NCBI GenBank assembly: GCA_965116435.1
Contig: OZ220686.1
Span: 2,418,001 to 2,482,000 of the forward strand
Length of the DNA stretch: 64,000 nt
DNA from: VXPQ01 sp965116435
GTDB taxonomy: Bacteria > Bacteroidota > Rhodothermia > Rhodothermales > VXPQ01
Reading direction: 5' to 3'
Made by a program: the position numbers and the translations under genes. Below, piece after piece: positions 1 to 7,924 of the stretch. The notes beneath the pieces were generated by a model. That model had not been told where the DNA came from. It saw only the letters and a program-made list of their open reading frames with translations, and searched no databases. How positions within the stretch are numbered: the first letter of the stretch is position 1; every line of letters begins with the position of its first letter.

Positions 1-1
1 G

Positions 2-55
2 CTCAGCAAGCACAAGCGCTGGCGTCTTGCCGAAGTCATTGAACGGGCCCGGTAG
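2..55 (+). CDS. rpsQ: 30S ribosomal protein S17 (uS17), C-terminal end only
   Basis: Only the last 17 codons and the TAG stop are in the window. They read LSKHKRWRLAEVIERAR, which matches the family's C-terminal pattern (the E. coli protein has RPLSKTKSW...VVEKA). S17 is a primary 16S rRNA binder of the small subunit. It lies 20 bp ahead of rplN, the standard order rpmC-rpsQ-rplN of the spc operon. The call rests on this short tail plus position. Confidence 0.88.
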   Translation, partial: LSKHKRWRLAEVIERAR

Positions 56-75
56 CCCATATTCTCAGCGAAGCC

Positions 76-444
76 ATGATTCAGCAGGAGTCAAGACTTG
101 CCGTAGCGGACAACAGCGGCGCCAAAGAGGTGCTGTGCATTCGCGTATTAGGCGGAAGCGGCCGGCGTTATGCGCGCATCGGCGATCGAATTATCGTGAC
201 GGTAAAATCCGCGATGCCGGGCAGCGCCGTCAAGAAAGGAGAAGTGTCTACGGCGGTGGTGGTCCGCACAAAGAAGGAGGTGCGTCGCAAGGACGGCTCG
301 TATATCCGCTTCGACGAAAACGCCGCCGTGCTTCTGAATCCCCAGAACGAGCCGCGCGGCACCCGTATTTTTGGGCCGGTGGCCCGCGAATTGCGCGAAA
401 AACGGTATATGCGCATTGTTTCCCTGGCCCCGGAGGTGCTTTGA
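76..444 (+). CDS. rplN: 50S ribosomal protein L14 (uL14)
   Basis: The product is 122 residues, the usual L14 length, starting MIQQESRLAVADNSGAKEV, the classic L14 N-terminus. L14 binds 23S rRNA near the subunit interface and forms part of bridge B5/B8. The C-terminal signature RIVSLAPEVL is intact. It follows rpsQ and precedes rplX, whose ATG comes 5 bp after this stop, so the two are probably translationally coupled. Confidence 0.98.
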   Translation: MIQQESRLAVADNSGAKEVLCIRVLGGSGRRYARIGDRIIVTVKSAMPGSAVKKGEVSTAVVVRTKKEVRRKDGSYIRFDENAAVLLNPQNEPRGTRIFGPVARELREKRYMRIVSLAPEVL

Positions 445-449
445 CGACC

Positions 450-803
450 ATGCCGAAAAAACACAACGCACACAAGAAGATGCATGTGAAGAAGGGGGAT
501 CGCGTCCGCGTGATTGCGGGCAACTACCGGGGATACGAAGGGAAAATCCTCGTGACGTTCCCGGAAAAGCAGCGCGTGATCGTAGAAGGGGTCAACCTGC
601 GTTTTCATCACGAAAAACCAAGCGGCGCCAACCCCCAGGGAGGCCGGATCGAAAAAGAAGTGCCGGTGCATGTGTCCAACGTACAACCTATCGCCTCGGA
701 CGGCAATCCGACGCGCGTGGGCCGCAAGCGCATTACGGATATGGAAACAGGCCGCGGCCAATGGGTCCGCTATGCAAAATCCACGGGGGAAGAGCTTTCG
801 TGA
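450..803 (+). CDS. rplX: 50S ribosomal protein L24 (uL24)
   Basis: The product is 117 residues and begins MPKKHNAHKKMHVKKGDRV. The KOW motif (GDRVRVIAGNYRGYEGKI) covers about residues 15-35. L24 is an early assembly protein that binds the 5' domain of 23S rRNA. I chose the ATG at 450; a TTG at 441 overlapping the rplN stop is in frame, but a GGAGGTG at 432 sits too close to serve it well. The frame stays open far upstream inside rplN, which is a shadow. Confidence 0.96.
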   Translation: MPKKHNAHKKMHVKKGDRVRVIAGNYRGYEGKILVTFPEKQRVIVEGVNLRFHHEKPSGANPQGGRIEKEVPVHVSNVQPIASDGNPTRVGRKRITDMETGRGQWVRYAKSTGEELS

Positions 804-858
804 CGCCTGTGCCCGGCTGCCGGGCCATGGTTTCGCCACACCTTGCTCAGGAGAACAG

Positions 859-1428
859 ATGACTTACACGCCAAGACTTAAGGAGCGGTATCGTACGGAG
901 ATTGTTCCGGCGCTGATGAAGCAGCTCGGATACAGCAATATTATGCAAGTCCCTCGCCTCGAGAAGGTGGTGGTGAACAAGGGAGTTGGGGATGCTTCTG
1001 CGGACAAGAAAGCGCTGGACAACGCCGTGGACGAATTGCGGCGCATTACGGGCCGGCAGCCCACGGTGGCGAGAGCGCGCAAGAGCGTGTCGAACTTCAA
1101 ACTGCGGCAGGGCATGCCGATCGGTTGTTACGTGACGTTGCGCGGCGACCACATGTACGAGTTCGTCGACCGCCTCATTACGCTGGCGCTCCCGCGCGTG
1201 CGCGACTTTCGCGGCGTGTCGGATCGCAGTTTCGACGGGCGGGGGAATTTCACGCTGGGCATTCGGGAACAGATCATCTTTCCGGAAATCGACGTGGACA
1301 AGATTGACCGGATCGGCGGGATGGACATCACGTTTGTTACGACGGCGGCCGCGAACGAGGCGGCCCATGCGTTGCTGAAGGAACTCGGGATGCCGTTCGT
1401 GCGACGGGAAGAACGCGCCGCCGCTTGA
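859..1428 (+). CDS. rplE: 50S ribosomal protein L5 (uL5)
   Basis: The product is 189 residues, starting MTYTPRLKERYRTEIVPAL, with the L5 core LEKVVVNKGVG and the family stretch SNFKLRQGMPIG. L5 binds 5S rRNA and contacts the P-site tRNA in the central protuberance. The ATG at 859 follows CAGGAG at 848-853 with good spacing; the longer open frame from 670 lies over rplX and is not used. It precedes rpsN in the conserved spc order. Confidence 0.97.
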   Translation: MTYTPRLKERYRTEIVPALMKQLGYSNIMQVPRLEKVVVNKGVGDASADKKALDNAVDELRRITGRQPTVARARKSVSNFKLRQGMPIGCYVTLRGDHMYEFVDRLITLALPRVRDFRGVSDRSFDGRGNFTLGIREQIIFPEIDVDKIDRIGGMDITFVTTAAANEAAHALLKELGMPFVRREERAAA

Positions 1429-1485
1429 CCGTCCCTTTTTCACAGACGCCCGCACGGCAAGAAACACGAAAAAATCGTTAACGCT

Positions 1486-1755
1486 ATGGCGAAAACAAGT
1501 TGGATGGCGCGCGAAAGAAAGCGCCGGCGCACGGTCGAGAAGTACGCCGAGAGGCGTCGCAAACTCAAAGAAGCGGAGGATTGGGTTGGTTTGCAGAAAC
1601 TGCCTCGGGACGCCAGTCCCGTACGGTTGCACAACCGGTGCCCGCTTACGGGCCGATCGCGCGGATACATGCGCGATTTCGGAATTTCCCGCATCGCTTT
1701 TCGCGAGATGGCGCTGTCGGGCAAGATACCCGGCGTACGCAAGGCGTCCTGGTAA
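1486..1755 (+). CDS. rpsN: 30S ribosomal protein S14 (uS14), long zinc-free form
   Basis: The product is 89 residues and starts MAKTSWMARERKRRRTVEKY. It has the S14 C-terminal signature (LHNRCPLTGRSRGYMRDFGI) and ends KASW. The length and the absence of two CxxC pairs mark the long, zinc-independent S14, as opposed to the 61-residue zinc-ribbon form. S14 assembles into the head of the 30S subunit. Together with the zinc-free L36 at 6833 it shows that this operon does not load zinc into these two proteins. Confidence 0.97.
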   Translation: MAKTSWMARERKRRRTVEKYAERRRKLKEAEDWVGLQKLPRDASPVRLHNRCPLTGRSRGYMRDFGISRIAFREMALSGKIPGVRKASW

Positions 1756-1777
1756 CGTTTTTCGATTCAAGACGATT

Positions 1778-2179
1778 ATGAGTGGCATAACAGACCCGGT
1801 TGCAGATTACCTGACCCGCATTCGCAACGGCCAGCAGGCCGGTCGCAAATACGTGGATATACCTGCCTCGAAACAGAAACGAGCCATCACGCAGATATTG
1901 CTGGACAAAGGCTATATCCGCAATTACGTGAATGTGGACGACGGCAAGCAGGGGTTCCTGCGGGTCCGCCTGAAGTACGACGGCAAGGGCGCGCCGGTCA
2001 TTCGCATGATGAAGCGGGTGTCCACGCCGGGTTTGCGGCGGTATGTAGGCGCCCATGAATTGCCGCGCGTGATGAACGGGCTGGGGATCGCCATCTTGTC
2101 CACGTCGCGCGGCATGATGACGGACAAGGAAGCCCGCAGGGCGCATATTGGCGGCGAGGTGCTCGCGTATCTGTACTGA
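1778..2179 (+). CDS. rpsH: 30S ribosomal protein S8 (uS8)
   Basis: The product is 133 residues, starting MSGITDPVADYLTRIRNGQ, the standard S8 opening, and carrying the signature LSTSRGMMTDKEAR near the C-terminus. S8 binds helix 21 of 16S rRNA; in E. coli it is also the translational repressor of the spc operon. The ATG at 1778 is 22 bp after the rpsN stop. The in-frame extension to 1586 overlaps rpsN and is rejected. Confidence 0.97.
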   Translation: MSGITDPVADYLTRIRNGQQAGRKYVDIPASKQKRAITQILLDKGYIRNYVNVDDGKQGFLRVRLKYDGKGAPVIRMMKRVSTPGLRRYVGAHELPRVMNGLGIAILSTSRGMMTDKEARRAHIGGEVLAYLY

Positions 2180-2245
2180 TTTCAAGGCGTCCCGCTACGG
2201 CGGCGCCGTCACCCCATTCACCGTGAACCTCCAGGAAAAAGCAAT

Positions 2246-2800
2246 ATGTCTCGAATAGGCAACAGACCTGTTGACGTCGGCGACGGCGTATCCGTGGACA
2301 TCTCGGCGGACAATCTCGTGACGGTCAAGGGCCCCAAAGGCGCCTTGTCCGTGCAGGTTTCCCCCGAAATTCGGGTGACGCACGAGGAGGGCGCGATTTC
2401 GGTCCGCCGCTCCGACGAACAGAAGCGTTACAGGGCGCTGCACGGGTTGTATTGTTCGCTGATCGGCAATGCAGTGGAAGGCGTTACGAAAGGGTATCGA
2501 AAACAACTGGAAGTGATTGGCGTCGGGTACCGGGCTGCGGTAAGCAACGGCGTCCTGGAACTGGCCCTGGGCTTTTCGCACCCGATTTACTTTGTGCCGC
2601 CGACCACGGTCTCCGTGAGCGTCGAGGCCCAGCGGGGCCAGAACACGATCGTTACGATCGAAGGGATCGACAAGCAAATTGTCGGGCAGGTCGCCGCAAA
2701 AATCCGGGCGCTTCGTCCGCCCGAGCCGTACAAGGGCAAGGGCATCCGCTATGTGGGCGAATACGTTCGCCGCAAGGCCGGAAAGACCGCCGCCCGCTAA
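2246..2800 (+). CDS. rplF: 50S ribosomal protein L6 (uL6)
   Basis: The product is 184 residues, begins MSRIGNRPVDVGDGVSVDIS and ends in the L6 signature PEPYKGKGIRYVGEYVRRK. L6 sits at the base of the L7/L12 stalk near the factor-binding site. It has the usual two-domain L6 layout (residues about 1-82 and 83-184). The gene lies between rpsH and rplR in conserved order, with a 66-bp gap upstream. Confidence 0.98.
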   Translation: MSRIGNRPVDVGDGVSVDISADNLVTVKGPKGALSVQVSPEIRVTHEEGAISVRRSDEQKRYRALHGLYCSLIGNAVEGVTKGYRKQLEVIGVGYRAAVSNGVLELALGFSHPIYFVPPTTVSVSVEAQRGQNTIVTIEGIDKQIVGQVAAKIRALRPPEPYKGKGIRYVGEYVRRKAGKTAAR

Positions 2801-2852
2801 TTCGCACCTTCTTTTCAACGATCAAGCATCTTTTGCGTATCGGACAGGAACC

Positions 2853-3206
2853 ATGGCGTCGCACAAAAAGCAAGAACGGAAACGTCGCGTAAAGCGCGGC
2901 ATGCGTGCGAAGGTGGCTGGCACCGCCTTGCGCCCGCGCCTTTCCGTATTTCGTTCGAACAAGTACATCTATGCACAACTGATTGACGACCGCGCAGGCG
3001 TTACGCTGGCGGCGGCTTCAAGCAAGGAGTCCGACGCGGCCGGGGATACGCCCATGGCGGTGAGCAAGGCGGTTGGCGCGAATATCGCCCGGCGGGCGCG
3101 CGACCAGGGCATTGAGCAGGTTGTGTTCGACCGGAACGGATATCGGTATCACGGGCGCGTACGCGCATTGGCGGACGGCGCGCGCGAAGGCGGATTGCAC
3201 CTGTAG
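2853..3206 (+). CDS. rplR: 50S ribosomal protein L18 (uL18)
   Basis: The product is 117 residues and starts MASHKKQERKRRVKRGMRAK. The family core RPRLSVFRSNKYIYAQLIDD and the ending VFDRNGYRYHGRVRALADGA are intact. L18 binds 5S rRNA together with L5. The ATG at 2853 follows GGACAGGA at 2842. The frame is open back to 2679 only because it shadows rplF. Confidence 0.97.
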   Translation: MASHKKQERKRRVKRGMRAKVAGTALRPRLSVFRSNKYIYAQLIDDRAGVTLAAASSKESDAAGDTPMAVSKAVGANIARRARDQGIEQVVFDRNGYRYHGRVRALADGAREGGLHL

Positions 3207-3251
3207 TTTCTCGCACCACATTCAGCACACCTATTCATATTCATATTTCGC

Positions 3252-3776
3252 ATGGCAGCACGAAAGGAGCACCGCCGCCGCGAAGCGGCAGAGGGTCAGG
3301 ATTGGCAGGAACGGCTTGTGTCCGTTTCCCGCGTGGCGAAGGTCGTCAAGGGCGGTCGCCGTTTTTCGTTCAATGCCGTCGTGGTGGTAGGCGACGGGCA
3401 TGGAACGGTGGGAGCCGGTCTCGGCAAGGCGAACGAGGTTTCCGACGCTATTTCCAAGGGCACGGAGGACGCCAAGAAGAACCTTGTGCGCGTTCGGCTC
3501 AAGGACAACACGATTCCCCACCCCGTCGTGGGGCGGCAGGACGCGGGCAAAGTATTGCTGAAACCCGCCTCGCCCGGGACGGGCGTGATTGCGGGGGGAG
3601 GCGTACGGGCCGTGCTGGAATGCGCCGGCATTCGGGATATTCTTTCCAAGTCGCTGGGGTCCAGCAATCCGCACAATCAGGTTTCCGCCACCATGCAGGC
3701 GCTGGAAAAGATCGAGGACCCGATGGAAGTCGCCAAACGCCGCGGTATTTCGCTCAAAAGAGTGTTCGAGGGATAA
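3252..3776 (+). CDS. rpsE: 30S ribosomal protein S5 (uS5)
   Basis: The product is 174 residues. The double-stranded-RNA-binding type N-terminal half carries the S5 signature GGRRFSFNAVVVVGDGHGTV (about residues 35-54). The C-terminal half contains SPGTGVIAGGGVRAVLE. S5 works in decoding fidelity and mRNA unwinding at the entry tunnel of the 30S subunit. It precedes rpmD in conserved order. Confidence 0.98.
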   Translation: MAARKEHRRREAAEGQDWQERLVSVSRVAKVVKGGRRFSFNAVVVVGDGHGTVGAGLGKANEVSDAISKGTEDAKKNLVRVRLKDNTIPHPVVGRQDAGKVLLKPASPGTGVIAGGGVRAVLECAGIRDILSKSLGSSNPHNQVSATMQALEKIEDPMEVAKRRGISLKRVFEG

Positions 3777-3811
3777 ACGGTCGCCGGTTTTGGCTGCGAG
3801 GCCCCGAACAG

Positions 3812-4006
3812 ATGGAAAAGGATATGGCAAGCAAACTTATCGTAACCCAGACAAAATCCGCAATCGGTTCGCCGAAGCGTACCGTGCGCACCCTTGAAGC
3901 GCTTGGCATCCGGCGGATGCACCAGCGCGTCGAACACCAGGACTCTCCGCAACTGCGCGGGATGATCAACAAGGTTCGACATCTTGTTACCGTAACCGAA
4001 GCCTGA
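3812..4006 (+). CDS. rpmD: 50S ribosomal protein L30 (uL30)
   Basis: The product is 64 residues from the ATG at 3812 (MEKDMASKL). An inner ATG at 3824 would give 60 residues and the more familiar opening MASKLIVTQTKSAIG, but the only purine stretch before it leaves almost no spacing. The ending MINKVRHLVTVTEA is typical of L30, a small 50S protein absent from some bacteria. The long open frame upstream overlaps rpsE and is a shadow. Confidence 0.93.
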   Translation: MEKDMASKLIVTQTKSAIGSPKRTVRTLEALGIRRMHQRVEHQDSPQLRGMINKVRHLVTVTEA

Positions 4007-4032
4007 CTCGTTGGAGCTCAGGCGTTCTGCTT

Positions 4033-4054
4033 TCCCCGACGTGTTGGTCGGGGA
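4033..4054 (+). other. Perfect hairpin in the rpmD-rplO gap
   Basis: TCCCCGAC at 4033-4040 pairs perfectly with GTCGGGGA at 4047-4054 around a 6-nt loop, an 8-bp GC-rich stem in the 71-bp gap between rpmD and rplO. No U-tract follows, so it does not look like a terminator. It could be an RNA-processing or ribosomal-protein-binding stem; that role is inference. Confidence 0.5.
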
Positions 4055-4077
4055 GGGACATTCAGTCGAAATGCATC

Positions 4078-4539
4078 ATGGACCTCAGCAATCTGAAACC
4101 GGTTAAGGGCGCTACCCGAAAGAGGAAGCGCATCGCCCGCGGCACAGGTTCGGGCAAGGGCGGCCACAGTTCCACGAAAGGAACGAAAGGGCAAAAGAGC
4201 CGTGCGGGCGCCCGTATTCCTGCATGGTTCGAAGGGGGGCAGATGCCGCTCCAGCGGCGCGTGCCGAAATTCGGGTTCCGAAACCGGTTCCGCGTCGAAT
4301 ATCGCCCGGTCAACCTGTCCTGGATCGCCCGCCTCGTGGAGGAAGGGCGCATCGACGTCTCGGCCGAGGTTACGCCCGAGACGCTTGTGGCCGCTGGCGT
4401 GGCGCGCAAGGCCGACCGGATTAAAATTCTCGGCGACGGCGAAGCCCCGCAAGGCCTTTCGGTGACTGCGCATGCGTTTAGCGCCGCGGCGAAACAAAAG
4501 ATCGAAGCGGCCGGAGGCACGGCTGCCGTGCTTGGCTAA
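4078..4539 (+). CDS. rplO: 50S ribosomal protein L15 (uL15)
   Basis: The product is 153 residues, starting MDLSNLKPVKGATRKRKR. It has the glycine/arginine-rich L15 N-terminal tail (RGTGSGKGGHSSTKGTKGQK) and the core FEGGQMPLQRRVPKFGF. L15 is a late assembly protein of the 50S subunit. It directly precedes secY, as in nearly all spc operons. The nearest GGAGGG (4051) is more than 20 nt from the ATG, so initiation is not obviously Shine-Dalgarno driven. Confidence 0.97.
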   Translation: MDLSNLKPVKGATRKRKRIARGTGSGKGGHSSTKGTKGQKSRAGARIPAWFEGGQMPLQRRVPKFGFRNRFRVEYRPVNLSWIARLVEEGRIDVSAEVTPETLVAAGVARKADRIKILGDGEAPQGLSVTAHAFSAAAKQKIEAAGGTAAVLG

Positions 4540-4578
4540 CGTACGGATCGGAAACGACTTTTCACCCGGTATTTCATT

Positions 4579-5895
4579 ATGGCAAGCATCGCCGAGAACG
4601 TACGCAACATCTGGAAGATAGAGGAACTCCGCCGCCGGATTCTGTACACGATCGGGTTGCTCCTCGTGTATCGACTGGGCGCCTACGTGACGCTTCCCGG
4701 CGTGGACGCCGGCATTCTGGCGAACGTCAATGCGGACAGCACGTCGAACGACATTTTCGGTTTTCTGGACATGTTCGTGGGCGGGGCTTTCAGCCAGGCC
4801 GGTATTTTCGCGCTCGGCATCATGCCGTACATCACCGCCTCCATTATCATTCAGCTCTTGGGCGCGGTGGTTCCGTATTTCCAGAAACTGCAGCGCGAAG
4901 GCGAAGAAGGCCGCCGCAAGATTACGCAGCTTACGCGGTACGGCACCGTAGGCATTACGGCGTTTCAGTCTATCGGGTATGCGATCAACCTGCAATACGG
5001 AGCCACCGGGCAGGCTATCGTCATTAATTCCACGTTTTTCATGATCTCAACGGTGATCGTGCTGACCGCAGGCACCATCTTCGTGATGTGGCTGGGCGAG
5101 CGCATTACGGAAAATGGCATCGGGAACGGCATTTCCATTGTCATTATGGTCGGGATCATCGCCTTTTTGCCCAATGCGCTGTTCAATGAGTTCACGCTTG
5201 CGGGCAACCTCTTCATTTTCCTGATGGAGATTGGCATATGGGCGCTGGTGACGCTGGGCGTCGTGCTGGTTTCGCAAGGCACGCGGCGCATTCCGGTGCA
5301 GTATGCGAAGCGCGTCGTGGGGCGCAAAGTGTATGGCGGCGCCACCCAGTACCTTCCGATTCGCGTCAATGCGGCGGGCGTCATGCCCATTATCTTTGCG
5401 CAATCCATTATGTTCGTTCCGGCGACGATGGCTTCGTTCTTTCCCGACAGCGCGTTCATGGTCGAATTCGGGATTTGGTTTTCGAACATTTTCGGCTGGG
5501 GCTATTCGACCGTGTTTTTTGTGATCTGCGTATTTTTCACCTATTTCTATACCGCCATCGCCGTGAACCCGCGGGAAATGGCCGACACCATGAAGCGGCA
5601 GGGCGGATTTATTCCCGGGATCCGGCCGGGCAAGCAAACCAGCGAATTCATCGACAATATTCTGACGAAAATCACCCTGCCCGGGTCGATTTTCCTTGGA
5701 CTGGTGGCGATTCTTCCCGCCTTCGCCGTACAGGCGGGCGTATCGCCCGGTTTCGCCATGTTTTTCGGGGGAACGAGTTTGCTGATTCTTGTGCAGGTTA
5801 CGCTGGATACGCTTCAGCAGATCGAAAGCCACTTGCTGATGCGCCATTACGATGGCTTCATGAAAAGCGGGCGCGTGCGAGGCCGGTATATGTAA
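4579..5895 (+). CDS. secY: Protein translocase subunit SecY
   Basis: The product is 438 residues with about ten hydrophobic membrane segments, the usual SecY size. It is the channel protein of the SecYEG translocon in the inner membrane. Family landmarks include ALGIMPYITASIIIQLL in the second membrane segment and NPREMADTMKRQGGFIPGIR in the C4-C5 cytoplasmic region. The gene stands between rplO and map, the conserved position. Confidence 0.98.
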   Translation: MASIAENVRNIWKIEELRRRILYTIGLLLVYRLGAYVTLPGVDAGILANVNADSTSNDIFGFLDMFVGGAFSQAGIFALGIMPYITASIIIQLLGAVVPYFQKLQREGEEGRRKITQLTRYGTVGITAFQSIGYAINLQYGATGQAIVINSTFFMISTVIVLTAGTIFVMWLGERITENGIGNGISIVIMVGIIAFLPNALFNEFTLAGNLFIFLMEIGIWALVTLGVVLVSQGTRRIPVQYAKRVVGRKVYGGATQYLPIRVNAAGVMPIIFAQSIMFVPATMASFFPDSAFMVEFGIWFSNIFGWGYSTVFFVICVFFTYFYTAIAVNPREMADTMKRQGGFIPGIRPGKQTSEFIDNILTKITLPGSIFLGLVAILPAFAVQAGVSPGFAMFFGGTSLLILVQVTLDTLQQIESHLLMRHYDGFMKSGRVRGRYM

Positions 5896-5922
5896 CGCCT
5901 GTAGCGTTCGCCGGCAGCCTCC

Positions 5923-6786
5923 ATGTCGCTTCCTAAACCCATGCCTTTGTCCAAAAGCGCATACAAAACAGGTCGTCTCCGAAAAAGCGCGGACCTTGTC
6001 GGTCAGACGCTTGGGGAGGTCGCACGGTACATTGCGCCGGGCGTCACGACGCGCCAGCTGGACGGCATTGCCGAGGAGTTCATCCGCGCCCGCGGCGGCG
6101 AACCGGCGTTCAAGGGCTATCGCGTGGGCGACCTGATTTTTCCCGGAACGCTCTGCACTTCCGTAAACGACACCGTGGTGCATGGCATTCCGAATGACGT
6201 ACCGCTTCAGGAAGGGGATGTGCTGTCGGTGGATTGCGGCGTACGGCTCCACGGCTATTACGGCGATAGCGCCTACACCTTTCCCGTCGGAGAAATATCC
6301 GCCGAGCATCGCGCGTTATGCGAAGCGACGTACGGTGCGTTGCATCAGGGCATTGCGCAGGCCATGGCGGGGCAGCGGGTTGGAGATATTTCGTTTGCCG
6401 TCCAGGAGCATTGCGAAAGCAGGGGGTATGGCGTTGTGCAGGAACTCGTCGGCCACGGGATCGGCAAGAAATTGCACGAGAAGCCCAATATCCCCAATGT
6501 CGGCGAGCCGGGCACCGGACCTCGCTTGATGCGCGGCATGACGTTATGCATCGAACCCATGATTACCTTGGGGACCGCCCGGATCGGCGTGGACGCGGAC
6601 GGCTGGGGGATTCGGACGGCGGACGGCAAAGCCGCCGCGCATTACGAGCACATGGTGGCCGTGCGTTCCGACGAGGCCGAGGTGTTGAGCACCTTTGCGT
6701 ATATCGAAGAGGCGCTTGGGGTTGACCCCGAATCGCAACCTGCATACAAAATTTATGAACCTGAGCAAGCGATAGGCGTTATGTAA
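5923..6786 (+). CDS. map: Methionine aminopeptidase, type I
   Basis: The product is 287 residues and removes the N-terminal methionine from nascent proteins. All dinuclear metal ligands and the catalytic histidine are visible: H87, D104 (SVDCG), D115 (YYGDSA), H178 (GHGIG), E211 (CIEPM) and E242 (HYEHM). A C-terminal tail of about 35 residues goes past the usual type I end. I used the ATG at 5923; an inner ATG at 5941 (MPLSKSAYK) is also possible. In many bacteria infA follows map; here the next gene is rpmJ. Confidence 0.96.
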   Translation: MSLPKPMPLSKSAYKTGRLRKSADLVGQTLGEVARYIAPGVTTRQLDGIAEEFIRARGGEPAFKGYRVGDLIFPGTLCTSVNDTVVHGIPNDVPLQEGDVLSVDCGVRLHGYYGDSAYTFPVGEISAEHRALCEATYGALHQGIAQAMAGQRVGDISFAVQEHCESRGYGVVQELVGHGIGKKLHEKPNIPNVGEPGTGPRLMRGMTLCIEPMITLGTARIGVDADGWGIRTADGKAAAHYEHMVAVRSDEAEVLSTFAYIEEALGVDPESQPAYKIYEPEQAIGVM

Positions 6787-6832
6787 CGGCTATCGCTTGC
6801 ATTTTTCGTGAACAAGACCGACGACCGAGCCC

Positions 6833-6949
6833 ATGAAAGTTCGCGCCAGTGTCAAAAAGCGGAGTTCCGACGACAAGATCGTCCGTCGCAAAGGCCGCAT
6901 TTACGTCATTAACAAAAAGAACCCGAAGCACAAGCAACGACAGGGTTGA
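6833..6949 (+). CDS. rpmJ: 50S ribosomal protein L36 (bL36), zinc-free form
   Basis: This 38-residue ORF starts MKVRASVKKRSSDDKIV and ends KHKQRQG, the L36 hallmarks. The positions that usually hold the zinc-binding Cys residues carry Ser, Asp and Asn instead, so this is the C-minus form. L36 is a tiny 50S protein near helices 42 and 97 of 23S rRNA. The gene lies 46 bp after map and 79 bp before rpsM. Confidence 0.95.
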   Translation: MKVRASVKKRSSDDKIVRRKGRIYVINKKNPKHKQRQG

Positions 6950-7028
6950 CGCCCTTGCGTTGCGGGCGCGGCGTTTTCGAACGGCCGCCCCGGCCGCCTC
7001 AGCCGTACCAAGGAAGACCTGAAATCCT

Positions 7029-7409
7029 ATGCCTCGAATAGCCGGAGTGGACGTACCTCCGCATAAACGCGGAGAAATTGCGTTGTCCTCGATTTTCGGG
7101 ATCGGGCGTTCTCTCGCCCGTAAAATTCTTGATCGCATCGACATCAAGTACGATGTGTGTCCGAGCGATTGGACAGAAGAGCAGACCCGAAGCGTACGCC
7201 GCCTCATTGAAGACGAGTACCTTGTCGAAGGACAATTGCGTTCGGAAGTGCAGATGAACATCAAGCGCTTGATGGACATCGGTTGCTACCGGGGGCTTCG
7301 GCACCGCCGGGGATTGCCCGTGCGCGGACAACGCACGCGCACGAACGCTCGTACGCGCAAGGGTCGGCGGAAGACCGTGGCCGGCAAGAAGAAAGCCCCG
7401 CGGAAGTAA
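7029..7409 (+). CDS. rpsM: 30S ribosomal protein S13 (uS13)
   Basis: The product is 126 residues, starting MPRIAGVDVPPHKRGEIAL. It carries the helix-hairpin-helix segment (FGIGRSLARKIL) and the C-terminal signature GLPVRGQRTRTNARTRKG. S13 contacts the P-site tRNA and bridges to the 50S subunit. It starts the alpha-operon part of the cluster (rpsM-rpsK-rpsD-rpoA-rplQ). Confidence 0.98.
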   Translation: MPRIAGVDVPPHKRGEIALSSIFGIGRSLARKILDRIDIKYDVCPSDWTEEQTRSVRRLIEDEYLVEGQLRSEVQMNIKRLMDIGCYRGLRHRRGLPVRGQRTRTNARTRKGRRKTVAGKKKAPRK

Positions 7410-7460
7410 TCGCCTGCCCTCGCTTCCTCGCACACTCAGCCCTTGTACCTGTAACAGTAT

Positions 7461-7871
7461 ATGGCGAAAAAGCAGCAAAAATCGGGACGTTCCGGGCGCT
7501 CGTCGCGCAAACGCAACGTCATTGTCGAAGCCAATGGTCAGGCGCACATCAAGGCCACGTTCAATAACGTGATCGTGACGCTGACGGACCAGTACGGAAA
7601 TGTTATATCGTGGGCCAGCTCCGGAAAAATGGGTTTCAGGGGCAGCCGCAAGAATACGCCGTATGCGGCCCAGGTAGCGGCTTCGACCGCCGCGGAAGAG
7701 GCGCATGGCCTCGGGTTGCGGCGCGTGGACGTATATGTGAAAGGCCCTGGTTCGGGACGAGAGTCGGCCATTCGGGCGCTTTCCGGGGCCGGGCTCGATA
7801 TTTCTTCCATCCGGGACGTAACGCCCATTCCTCACAATGGCTGCCGTTCCCCGAAACGCCGCCGCGTATAA
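7461..7871 (+). CDS. rpsK: 30S ribosomal protein S11 (uS11)
   Basis: The product is 136 residues, begins MAKKQQKSGRSGRSSRKRN and ends PIPHNGCRSPKRRRV, the conserved S11 C-terminus. Core motifs are HIKATFNNVIVTLTD and GPGSGRESAIRAL. S11 forms part of the mRNA exit-side platform. It sits 51 bp after rpsM and 53 bp before rpsD. Confidence 0.98.
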   Translation: MAKKQQKSGRSGRSSRKRNVIVEANGQAHIKATFNNVIVTLTDQYGNVISWASSGKMGFRGSRKNTPYAAQVAASTAAEEAHGLGLRRVDVYVKGPGSGRESAIRALSGAGLDISSIRDVTPIPHNGCRSPKRRRV

Positions 7872-7924
7872 CGGGCGCCGTTCGGACAACGATAGCAGCA
7901 AGTCAGCATACCCAATAGCGATAC

